Positions 1-5,789 of a stretch of DNA of 6,661 nucleotides are shown here, piece after piece (position 1 is the first letter of the stretch; each line of letters starts with the position of its first letter). Below the pieces are notes generated by a model. It was not told the DNA's origin and made no database searches. It saw only the letters and a list, made by a program, of their open reading frames with translations. The DNA comes from an uncultured Victivallales bacterium (GTDB taxonomy: Bacteria > Verrucomicrobiota > Lentisphaeria > Oligosphaerales > JAFGRS01): the NCBI GenBank assembly GCA_903834675.1, contig CAILKC010000702.1, positions 1 to 6,661 on the forward strand. The letters are read 5' to 3'. The position numbers were made by a program, and so were the translations under genes.

Positions 1-713
1 ACCTCGCCGTAGTCGCCCAGCATCACGTTCTCCGGCTTCAGGTCACGATGCACCACGCCCTTGTTGTGCGCGTAGGCGACCGCGTCGGAGACCTTGAGCA
101 GGATCTCGAGGTTCTCCTCCAGGCTCTTGCCGGTGATGGCTTTGTGCCAGGGCGTGCCGCGCACCTCTTTCATGGCGTAGAAGAGAGTGCCATCCGGGGC
201 CACCCCGACATCGTGGATGGGGATGACATTGGGGTGATCGAGGTCGCCGGTCACCACCGCTTCGATGAGGAACTGGTCCCGCAGGCCCGGCTGGTCGGCC
301 AGCTCCGGCCGGATGACCTTGACCGCGATCTGCCGGTCCACCGAGTTCTGCCGGGCCCGGTAGACCAGACCCATGCCGCCCTGGCCCAGCAGGTCGAGCA
401 GCACAAAGACGTTGCCGGCGACGCTGAGCTGGCGCGGCAACACCGCCGCGGACGCGGCAGGGCAGGCGCGCTCTGGCCCCGCGCTCTTGATCGTGACCTC
501 GGGCTCCGCCCCGGACGAGATAGAGCCCTCCCAGCGGCGCTGGACGCCTTCCAGCGCCGCGGCATCCGGCCCGGCCGCAGCGGCGTCTGCCCGGGTGATG
601 ATGAACGACTTGCCGCAGCTCTCGCAGTCGGCGCCCCCACCGAGGTCGGCAGCGGCCACCTCATAGAGCGCCTGGCAGTGCGGACAGCGCACCGGAACCG
701 CCTCGTTCGACAT
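1..713 (-). CDS. Serine/threonine protein kinase with N-terminal zinc ribbon (3' end outside window)
   Basis: This is a Hanks-type kinase that would phosphorylate Ser/Thr residues on unknown targets. Translating the minus strand from the ATG at 713 gives 237 codons with no stop, so the gene runs off the left edge. Residues 10-33 hold two Cys-x2-Cys pairs (C10/C13, C30/C33), a small zinc ribbon. An Ala-rich linker follows to about residue 100. The kinase domain then begins with the P-loop GQGGMGLVY (110-118), the catalytic lysine in AVKV (K132) and the catalytic loop HRDLKPEN (222-229, D224 as base). The window ends at GDYGEV, before the expected DFG/DWG motif. The start is supported by GGAGGAG just upstream. 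The start lies 17 bases after the stop of the phosphodiesterase gene, so the two are probably co-transcribed. The C-terminal domain, which normally hints at the signal sensed, cannot be seen. The kinase assignment is secure; the role is not. Confidence 0.95.
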   Translation of the reverse strand, partial: MSNEAVPVRCPHCQALYEVAAADLGGGADCESCGKSFIITRADAAAAGPDAAALEGVQRRWEGSISSGAEPEVTIKSAGPERACPAASAAVLPRQLSVAGNVFVLLDLLGQGGMGLVYRARQNSVDRQIAVKVIRPELADQPGLRDQFLIEAVVTGDLDHPNVIPIHDVGVAPDGTLFYAMKEVRGTPWHKAITGKSLEENLEILLKVSDAVAYAHNKGVVHRDLKPENVMLGDYGE

Positions 714-730
714 GGTCTCCTCCGCTCATC

Positions 731-1483
731 TCACAGCCTTCCGGCGAGTTGGTGGGCGCAGTTGGTGAGGATGACATCGATGCCCAACGCCGCGTAGCGT
801 CGGGCGTCATCCACTTCGTCAGACCAGAAGAGGTTGCGCAGCAGGCCCCGGGCCTTGGCTTCAGCCGCTGCCGCCGAGGTAACGCTGCGGCCGAACTGCA
901 AACGGGCGCAGCGGTACTGCACGGCGGCGGCAATCATGCGGGCCTCGTTGTCCTGGTGCGCCAGGCAGTCGCGTTCGATGTCCGGCGCGTAGGCCAAAGC
1001 GGCGGCGAGGACGTCCTCATCCCCGGCGATGTAGCTGAGGCGGTCCATGGCGCGCTGCCGCAGCAAGTCGGTCACCAGCCGCACCAGCCGCCCGTCGGGA
1101 CCGGGGTCCTTGATGTGGATGTTGATAGCGGCCCGACCGTTCACGAGGTCGAGCACCTCCTCGAAGCGCGGCAGATGGATACCGCGCCAAGCGTCCCCGT
1201 GGCGCACTCCGGCATCGAACGAGGCAAGCACCGGCCAGTCGAGGTCGGTGACCAGACCCTGGCCGTCGGTGGTGCGGTCGACGCGCGGGTCATGGCAGAC
1301 GACGGGCACGCCATCCCGGCTCAGCCACAGGTCAAGCTCAATCTCGTGGACGCCGGCGATGGCCACGGCGGCAGCAAAGGCGGGCAGGGTATTCTCGGGG
1401 CAGGCCTGCGACAGGCCTCGATGGGCACAGAGGCGAGGAAACAGCGCCGCGTTGTGCTCGGGATGAATCAGGGCGGTATGCAT
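731..1483 (-). CDS. Glycerophosphodiester phosphodiesterase family protein
   Basis: A 250-residue TIM-barrel protein of the GDPD/UgpQ family, which hydrolyses glycerophosphodiesters to glycerol-3-phosphate and an alcohol. Visible motifs are HRG (21-23), PENT (29-32), ELD (E49, D51, metal ligands), the catalytic-type HD (H64-D65), DRTTDG (69-74) and a C-terminal GIDVILTN. The family Glu usually found in a NIEIK-like strand is His here (NIHIK, H123), so metal binding or substrate may differ. The frame is open up to 1594. The ATG at 1483 is preferred because GGAGGA lies about 8 bases upstream and the HRG motif starts about 20 residues in, as is usual for the family. No signal peptide is apparent, so it is probably cytoplasmic. 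It is the first gene of a likely two-gene unit with the kinase. The family assignment is firm; substrate and activity are uncertain because of H123. Confidence 0.9.
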   Translation of the reverse strand: MHTALIHPEHNAALFPRLCAHRGLSQACPENTLPAFAAAVAIAGVHEIELDLWLSRDGVPVVCHDPRVDRTTDGQGLVTDLDWPVLASFDAGVRHGDAWRGIHLPRFEEVLDLVNGRAAINIHIKDPGPDGRLVRLVTDLLRQRAMDRLSYIAGDEDVLAAALAYAPDIERDCLAHQDNEARMIAAAVQYRCARLQFGRSVTSAAAAEAKARGLLRNLFWSDEVDDARRYAALGIDVILTNCAHQLAGRL

Positions 1484-1517
1484 ACCGTACGTCCTCCGCT
1501 CGCATGGGCCTGACCAG

Positions 1518-1532
1518 ACCGGGTTTCCCGGT
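1518..1532. promoter_or_regulatory. Short perfect inverted repeat upstream of the phosphodiesterase gene
   Basis: ACCGGG and CCCGGT form a six-base stem around a TTT loop, 35 bases upstream of the start at 1483. It could be an operator half-site pair or a leader hairpin, but a stem this short occurs by chance in GC-rich DNA. The function is inferred only from its position. Confidence 0.25.
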
Positions 1533-1711
1533 GGGAAAAGCGGGTGTACCTCTCCGACGGGAAGAAACCGCCTTGCTGTCGACGGCGGGGACACCCCAGG
1601 GCGCGGAGAATGTCACCGGTGGCCCCAGCGGGCGCAAGCGTGATCGAGGTTTTCTGGACCGCCTACCTCGAGGGCAGGCTTGCTGCCGCCCGGCGCCCTG
1701 CTCTCTCCGGG

Positions 1712-1740
1712 CTGTCAAGACGCGCGCCGGCGGGTACATT
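1712..1740 (+). promoter_or_regulatory. Candidate sigma-70-type promoter of the sugar kinase
   Basis: CTGTCA (1712-1717) and TACATT (1735-1740) resemble TTGACA and TATAAT and are separated by exactly 17 bases. The pair sits about 87 bases upstream of the sugar-kinase start and stands out as the least GC-rich spot in the intergenic region. Transcription would begin near 1747, leaving a leader of about 80 bases. It is a match by eye only. Confidence 0.35.
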
Positions 1741-1826
1741 ATGGCGGCGGTAACCCATGCACCCCGACTGCCGCGGACGGCGTTGCCACGCTGCTGGCGG
1801 TTGGGCTGAACTCAAGGAGATGGACG

Positions 1827-2912
1827 ATGAGTGGTCTGACGATTCCTGCGCGTACGGCCTCGGGTCTGGACATGCTCTCGCTGGGCGCCCTGGTGCATCG
1901 GCTCGACCCTGGCGTTATCCCGTTCCGCAAGGCGCGGGAGTTCAACATCTGGGTCAGCGGTGGCGAGTACAACGTGGCGGCCAACCTGTCGGACTGCTTC
2001 CACATGCAGACTGGGGTCACCACGGCGCTGGTCAACTACCCCATCGGCGACCTCATCTCCGATGCCGTGCGCGGCATGGGCGTCAAGGGCCTCTACAAGG
2101 TCTTCGAGCATGATGGCGTGACCGGCCCGAACATGGCCACGGTCTACAGCGACCGCGGCCAGGGCGTGCGGGCGCCGGTGGTGTTCTACAACCGCTGCAA
2201 CGAGGCCGCGGCGCAGTTGCAGCCCGGCGACTTTGACTGGAAGGCGATCTTCGCTAACGGCGTGCGCTGGTTCCACTCCGGTGGCATCTTCGCCTCGCTT
2301 TCGGAGACCACTTCGGCGCTGATCATCGAGGCCATGCAGGCCGCCAAGGCGCAGGGCGTGGTCACCTCGTTTGACCTGAACTACCGGGGCAAGCTGTGGA
2401 AGCGCCAGGGCGGCACGGCCCGCGCCCAGGCGGTGTTGCGCAAGATCTGCTCGTACGTCGACGTGCTGGTGGGCAACGAAGAGGACCTGCAAATGGGCCT
2501 GGGGCTGAAGGGTCCGGACGTGGTCGCCAAGTCCAAGCTCGACCCCAGCGTGTTCTTTGGCATGATGGGCACGGTGGCCAAAGACTTCCCGAACATCAAG
2601 TGTGTGGCCACCACCCTGCGCGATGTGCATTCCACCAACCACCACAGTTGGGGCGCCGTGCTCTGGCTGGATGGCAAGACCTACGTCAGCCCAACCTGCG
2701 AACTGGACGTGCTCTGCCGCATCGGCGGCGGCGACGGCTTCGCGGCGGGCCTGTTCTACGGCCTTATGAACGGCCTGGATCCCGAGTCCGCCCTGCGCCT
2801 CGGCTGGGCTCACGGCGGCCTCCTGACCACGACCCCCGGCGATACCACCATGGTCACCCTGGAGCAGGTCAAGGCCTGCGCCGAGGGCGGCTCGGCCCGC
2901 GTGCAGCGCTAG
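1827..2912 (+). CDS. PfkB-family sugar kinase (2-keto-3-deoxygluconate kinase-like)
   Basis: A 361-residue ribokinase-fold enzyme expected to phosphorylate a sugar or sugar acid with ATP in the cytoplasm. The closest type I recognise is usually annotated 2-dehydro-3-deoxygluconokinase (Entner-Doudoroff/uronate catabolism). Visible motifs are the substrate-side GGEYNVAANL (45-54), HSGGIFASLSETT (150-162), FDLNYRGKLW (182-191), VGNEEDL (215-221) and the ATP-site anion hole GGGDGF with catalytic base D303. Family members usually have Asp before the R-[VI]-G-[AG]-G-D motif; here it is Cys (C297, LCRIGGGD). The ATG at 1827 is chosen because AAGGAG (1814-1819) lies 7 bases upstream and the conserved N-terminus starts here; the longer open frame back to 1680 is not protein-like. 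No catabolic partner genes are next to it, so the substrate cannot be inferred from context. Family firm, substrate moderate. Confidence 0.9.
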   Translation: MSGLTIPARTASGLDMLSLGALVHRLDPGVIPFRKAREFNIWVSGGEYNVAANLSDCFHMQTGVTTALVNYPIGDLISDAVRGMGVKGLYKVFEHDGVTGPNMATVYSDRGQGVRAPVVFYNRCNEAAAQLQPGDFDWKAIFANGVRWFHSGGIFASLSETTSALIIEAMQAAKAQGVVTSFDLNYRGKLWKRQGGTARAQAVLRKICSYVDVLVGNEEDLQMGLGLKGPDVVAKSKLDPSVFFGMMGTVAKDFPNIKCVATTLRDVHSTNHHSWGAVLWLDGKTYVSPTCELDVLCRIGGGDGFAAGLFYGLMNGLDPESALRLGWAHGGLLTTTPGDTTMVTLEQVKACAEGGSARVQR

Positions 2913-2941
2913 AGGCTGCGCCAGGCCCGACGCAGAAGCCT
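2913..2941 (+). terminator. Possible weak terminator hairpin after the sugar kinase
   Basis: Directly after the stop codon, CTGCG (2916-2920) can pair with CGCAG (2931-2935), and AGG (2913-2915) with CCT (2939-2941) across a three-base bulge. No U-rich tract follows, so it may only be an mRNA 3'-end hairpin. A second stem, GGCCGG (2962-2967) with CCGGCC (2980-2985), lies shortly downstream, also without a T run. Confidence 0.25.
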
Positions 2942-2996
2942 GTATGGGAGTGGCCCGTCTTGGCCGGTGCGGACCGAACCCGGCCGGGACGGCTCG

Positions 2997-3209
2997 CTAT
3001 GGGCTCAGACGCATCTCCATCCCCAACTCCGCCTGCCAGTCGGCACCGAGAGTCTTTGCAGGCTCTCCGAACAACGGCGACCCGCGAGACCAGCAGCGCC
3101 GCGGGGCCCCCGCTACTCCTTCGCCACGGAAGGGGAACCTGAAGTCATACACCCGGTACAGGGTGGGGAAAAGCGCGGTCCCGTCTGAGGCTCTGCCAGG
3201 GATGTGGTC
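2997..3209 (-). pseudogene. Possible C-terminal remnant of an unrecognised gene
   Basis: Read on the minus strand, 70 codons are open from just after a stop at 3210-3212 to a TAG at 2997-2999. There is no ATG near the front. The middle reads like true protein (LYRVYDFRFPFRGEG), as does the end (ADWQAELGMEMRLSP), with alternating residues typical of beta strands and a GC-leaning third position. No family was recognised. The lack of a start, and its position next to a transposon relic, suggest the tail of a truncated gene. It could also be a chance open frame. Confidence 0.25.
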
Positions 3210-3535
3210 TCAGGTTTGGCCAGTGTTCCTGCGGTGACTTTCGGCAAGGGGGTTCCGAGCTTCGGGTGGGAGTTGCGGTGGCGCCGGGGTTGGAGGGTGT
3301 CAGATTCGGGTAGGGTCCCCTGGCGAGAGCGAGGCAACGGCGCGGCCCCGGCGGAGGTTACGATCCGTCGAGGCCATGGGTTTCTTGGGTGGCTGGATTT
3401 CAGTCGACGGCGGGGGTGGTGGCGGCCTGGGATGAGGTCGGCCAGCAGCTCGCGGCGCATGGGGCCGATGGTGAAGTGGTCGTCCTCGAAACCGCCGAAG
3501 ACGGGCCGGTCGCGCTGGAATAGTTCGCGGATCAT
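3113..3535 (-). pseudogene. Coding-like fragment downstream of the ATPase relic
   Basis: A 140-codon minus-strand frame starts with an ATG at 3535 that overlaps the stop of the preceding frame as ATGA, the usual sign of translational coupling within a mobile-element operon. The first 45 or so codons (starting MIRELFQRDRPVFGGFEDD and running to a Pro/His/Arg stretch) have almost only G or C in third position and look like genuine coding sequence. After about 3400 the composition becomes Pro/Arg/Ser-rich and protein-like character is lost, so the gene seems to have lost its 3' part. I do not recognise the family. Confidence 0.35.
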
Positions 3536-3887
3536 GGCTTGACCTCCGGGGCGTCTCCGAACACCAGGCGTGCGGCAGGCTCTGCGCCTCGTCGAGCACC
3601 ACCACCGGGGTGATGCCTTTCATCTCGGCCACGCGGTCGGCGATGCGGCGGCCCATGCGGCCTCGGCTCAGGCTGATCGTGCAGCCGCAGCCCGGACGCC
3701 GACAGACAAACCGCCGAACCGCAATCCACTCCCTATGCGGAAGCCACACCTGCCGCATGTAAGTGCCCTTGCCTGCGGGGCGCAGAAAGGGGCAGACCGG
3801 ACACGCGACCGGCCGCTGCGACTCAATCTGGGAATCGTAGGGCGAGTACTCTTGAACAGAGCCGATGAACGCCGAAAGTATCTGCAT
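3532..3887 (-). pseudogene. Degenerate transposition gene: zinc-ribbon fragment fused to an AAA-ATPase fragment
   Basis: From the ATG at 3887, residues 29-69 form a four-cysteine ribbon (C29-x2-C32, then C62 and C67/C69 in RRFVCRRPGCGCTISL) like the N-terminal DUF6431-type ribbon of some transposases. It joins in frame a stretch ending VVVLDEAQSLP (95-105), a Walker B region as in ExeA/TniB-type transposon ATPases, but no Walker A precedes it. After about 3567 the high-GC3 frame shifts; the sequence continues in another frame as LVFGDAPEVKP and a stop at 3532-3534. The simplest reading is two internal deletions in a two-gene mobile element, leaving the head of the transposase, the middle of the ATPase and the tail of a gene. 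It is unlikely to be functional. The exact element family is not certain. Confidence 0.55.
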
Positions 3888-4088
3888 TCCTTGTGGACGG
3901 CTTCCGGAGTGCTGCTAACACGATAATGGAGCCGTCTCTTCTCCTTCTCAGGACAATCTCAGGCCGCCTGCGTCACGCTCGGACCGGAGCCGAAACAAAG
4001 CCCGCTCTGCCCGATCCCGACAGAAGGCACTGAGATCTCCAGGAAGAAGAACGAGAGGGGACAGCCGCGGTCCTCAGGTCGTACGCCA
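3888..4088. other. Non-coding stretch between transposon relic and secretion cassette
   Basis: About 200 bases with no recognisable gene. It must hold the promoter of the rightward cassette if that is transcribed on its own. The only -10-like box is GATAAT at 3922-3927, with no good -35 at 16-18 bases. GAGAGGGGA at 4053-4061 is purine-rich but too far from the ATG at 4089 to be its ribosome binding site. A stretch ending GCTAACA at 3920 could be the outer end of the degenerate element. Confidence 0.4.
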
Positions 4089-4616
4089 ATGACTCAGATC
4101 CTGACACCAGACGAAACCCGAGACACGGTGCTCGCCCGGGTACGCGGAGCGGGTGCCTCCTGGTTCCTCCTGCTTGATGCGGCCCACGATGAGCGTATCT
4201 GGCCCAAGCTGTACCACTCCAACGTCCGTTACCAGTGCCTCTACGATGGCCAACTGGCCGACCAGTATGCCTCGGTGGCCCCCTACCTGGCGCAGATCGA
4301 CACGGACAATCCAAGCCTGCTCCATTGGTACCTCGAGAACGGTTGGGGCGAGGCCTGGGGCTATCTACTCAGTTCACAGGCTCTTTTCGAGCAGATCCGG
4401 CGCCATCTCCGCAGGTTCCTCATGGTCAAAAACGAGGCCGGCGACGAGGTCTACTTCCGGTTCTACGACCCGCGAGTCCTGCGCGTCTTTCTGGCGTCGT
4501 GTGACGCTGGTGAACGCGCGCATTTCTACGGTCCCATCGAGTCTTTTGTTCTCGAAAACGCAGAGGGTAAGCTCGTCCGACTGCAGGCAGACGATCACGG
4601 CCTGGAGTCCGCATAG
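4089..4616 (+). CDS. DUF4123 domain protein, probable T6SS effector chaperone/adaptor
   Basis: A 175-residue soluble protein of the DUF4123 family. Characterised members (Tap/TEC type) bind a specific T6SS effector in the cytoplasm and load it onto the VgrG spike. The domain spans about 24-153. Typical features are FLLLDAA (26-32), APYL (64-67), the NGWGEAWGYLLSS core (84-96), LRRFL (107-111), FRFYDPRVLRVFL (123-135) and FYGPIESF (146-153). Length is usual for a single-domain member. The start at 4089 has only a weak upstream Shine-Dalgarno match, but the frame upstream has no other start. It is the first gene of a rightward run; 26 bases separate it from the next gene, which by the guilt-by-association rule used for this family is its likely client. 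No VgrG lies upstream; a transposon relic does. Confidence 0.9.
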   Translation: MTQILTPDETRDTVLARVRGAGASWFLLLDAAHDERIWPKLYHSNVRYQCLYDGQLADQYASVAPYLAQIDTDNPSLLHWYLENGWGEAWGYLLSSQALFEQIRRHLRRFLMVKNEAGDEVYFRFYDPRVLRVFLASCDAGERAHFYGPIESFVLENAEGKLVRLQADDHGLESA

Positions 4617-4642
4617 ACGTCATTCCAGAAAGGACGTGTTGA

Positions 4643-5152
4643 ATGGGCGCTACTCCCGAGGGTAAAATTCAGCAATGGCTCACGGCAGTCGGCAAGAGTG
4701 GACTCGTCAGCCCTCAGGTTCGCCAACGGGTCATCACGGCCGGCACGTTTATCGAGAACTCCGCCGGGGTGAAGGAGGCGTCATCTTGGCTGCAAGGCAT
4801 CGATTTCTCAAAGTCAGTCGTGGTCTGTAACCACTTACCGGATAAGCTTTATGTACAGTTCGTAGGCAAGCACCTGGGAGCCTGGTTCACGGATACCGGA
4901 ATGACGCCGGATCAGATTGGGCTGGCGAACCGACGTAATGGGCCAAGACTCTTCAGACCCGCGGGCAGCGTCGCGGCTTTGGAGTCAACCGCCAGCAGCA
5001 TCAAGGATTGGTGGTCAGCAGGGCGCGCCCCCGACAGCGTTGTTCCCCGGGCAGGCCAGGATCGGTCCGGCGCCCCACGGAAAGGGCAGATGACCAGGGG
5101 AGGAGGTAAGCAGTACTTAGTCATCAACAAGTTCCAGATGCAGCAAGTATGA
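4643..5152 (+). CDS. Uncharacterised protein, candidate T6SS cargo effector
   Basis: A 169-residue protein with a good ribosome binding site (GAAAGGA at 4628-4634, 8 bases before the ATG). No signal peptide or membrane segment is seen. It has two parts: a short helical N-terminal region (1-55) and a C-terminal part with LYVQFVGKHLGAWFTDTGMT (69-88), an ALESTASSIKDWW helix (111-124), a basic Gly/Pro-rich linker (125-150) and a closing GGGKQYLV strand (153-160). This layout, a G-x-W-F-T strand early and GGGxQY late, recalls toxin modules at the ends of polymorphic toxins, but I cannot place it in a named family. Its position directly after a DUF4123 chaperone makes it a candidate client effector. 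It could instead be an N-terminal piece of the next toxin separated by a frameshift: the following open frame begins around its stop codon. An immunity role is also possible. Confidence 0.7.
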   Translation: MGATPEGKIQQWLTAVGKSGLVSPQVRQRVITAGTFIENSAGVKEASSWLQGIDFSKSVVVCNHLPDKLYVQFVGKHLGAWFTDTGMTPDQIGLANRRNGPRLFRPAGSVAALESTASSIKDWWSAGRAPDSVVPRAGQDRSGAPRKGQMTRGGGKQYLVINKFQMQQV

Positions 5153-5228
5153 TCTGCTGCCCGCCGACCACGGCCGTCATCCGTGGTTTGGGCACGTTCG
5201 CAGTGGTGCCAAACACGGTGGAGACAAC

Positions 5229-5699
5229 ATGTATTTTGGCGAGCGAACTCTCAGGGACGCACAGGGTGCCACGGTTGTTCAGAGTCGGCTCAGGTCGGCT
5301 TTGGGTAGACTCGACTTTGAGAGGTTCTTGTTCCCCAGCATCGAGGTCGGGTTCCTCGGCTGGCAGAGGTCACACCGTCATGGCAAAGGCACGGGGTTTG
5401 AGAGCCCGCATGCTACCCGCTATGCCCCTGAGGAAGTGAACCAGAAATTCCAGCGCTTGGGGCTGGAGCGCTACCTCAGAGAACTCGTGGAATCGAAACC
5501 AGACGACACGGAGCTCTGGCTCACAACGGTTACAGAAATTCACCACGGAACGCTCCGTTTGAAGAAAATAGAGTACCGCGTGGATGCCGCAAAGAATGGC
5601 TTCTCCCGCAGACTTTTCGAGGCACGAATCGAAGTGGCCGATCGACGGCTTCACCCCAGGGTAACACTCCAGGCCACACCTTTCCTCAGGGCGTTCTAG
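5229..5699 (+). CDS. Polymorphic-toxin-type protein (resembles toxin type 4 domain)
   Basis: A 156-residue protein with a GGTGGAGA ribosome site just before the ATG at 5229. The core (about 38-146) has LGWQRSHRHGKG (43-54) with H49 and H51, E58, RYAPEEVNQ (64-72), ERYLREL (80-86), LWLTTVTEIHHGTLRLKKIEY (97-117) with H105/H106, and FEARIEV (130-136). I recognise this as the conserved body of a C-terminal toxin domain of polymorphic toxins, which I believe is called polymorphic toxin type 4; the name is from memory. The paired histidines and glutamate suggest a nuclease-like or other enzymatic toxin (inference). The frame stays open upstream to 5121 without an ATG or GTG and reads protein-like, so the true protein may be longer or frameshifted from the preceding gene. 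No cognate immunity gene was recognised beside it. Little N-terminal delivery sequence is present. Confidence 0.7.
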   Translation: MYFGERTLRDAQGATVVQSRLRSALGRLDFERFLFPSIEVGFLGWQRSHRHGKGTGFESPHATRYAPEEVNQKFQRLGLERYLRELVESKPDDTELWLTTVTEIHHGTLRLKKIEYRVDAAKNGFSRRLFEARIEVADRRLHPRVTLQATPFLRAF

Positions 5700-5778
5700 G
5701 ACCATGAGTATCATTGTGGAAAGCCTCTGGAAGGCTATGCGTTGAGTGCGAAGCGACAGGGTTCCGAGGCAGCAAAGC

Positions 5779-5784
5779 AGGAGG
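5779..5784 (+). promoter_or_regulatory. Ribosome binding site of the peptidase gene
   Basis: AGGAGG is a full Shine-Dalgarno core. It lies 5 bases before the ATG at 5790 and 8 before a second ATG at 5793, and it rules out the in-frame TTG at 5742 as the start. Which of the two adjacent ATGs is used cannot be decided. Confidence 0.75.
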
Positions 5785-5789
5785 TCACG

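Larger units (their letters stand above)
1484..1826. other. Divergent intergenic region
   Basis: These 343 bases separate the leftward phosphodiesterase/kinase pair from the rightward sugar kinase, so they should hold both promoters. I see one reasonable rightward promoter (1712-1740) and a perfect inverted repeat, ACCGGG-TTT-CCCGGT, at 1518-1532, in what would be the leader of the leftward transcript. Reading frames are open across parts of the region in several directions but show no recognisable protein. The 5' extensions of both flanking genes into this region look non-coding. Confidence 0.6.

Noticed and set aside
48..797. Long plus-strand open frame of 249 codons
   Set aside because: It is antisense to the kinase, whose minus-strand reading gives unmistakable kinase motifs. 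The His/Arg/Val-rich translation is a high-GC shadow.
749..1513. Plus-strand open frame of 254 codons
   Set aside because: Antisense to the phosphodiesterase with its HRG/PENT/ELD motifs; no recognisable protein.
1812..2813. Minus-strand open frame of 333 codons
   Set aside because: Antisense to the PfkB kinase; the His/Val/Arg-rich product is typical of a mirror frame in GC-rich DNA.
2396..3142. Plus-strand open frame of 248 codons overlapping the end of the sugar kinase
   Set aside because: Out-of-frame reading of the kinase continuing into non-coding DNA; Arg/Gly/Pro-rich with no motif.
3204..3542. Plus-strand open frame of 112 codons across the relic
   Set aside because: Arg/Trp/Ser-rich antisense of the coding-like minus-strand fragment; no motif.
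3922..3927. GATAAT as a promoter -10 box for the secretion cassette
   Set aside because: No acceptable -35 at 16-18 bases upstream, and it lies about 160 bases from the first start codon.
5149..5439. Plus-strand frame starting at an ATGA overlap with the preceding gene
   Set aside because: The overlap is attractive for coupling, but the product loses protein character and overlaps the conserved toxin core in another frame. Kept only as a caveat in the frameshift finding.
5704..5745. Thirteen-codon frame (MSIIVESLWKAMR) between toxin and peptidase
   Set aside because: Too short to support as a gene and no good ribosome site; it may be chance or a leader peptide.
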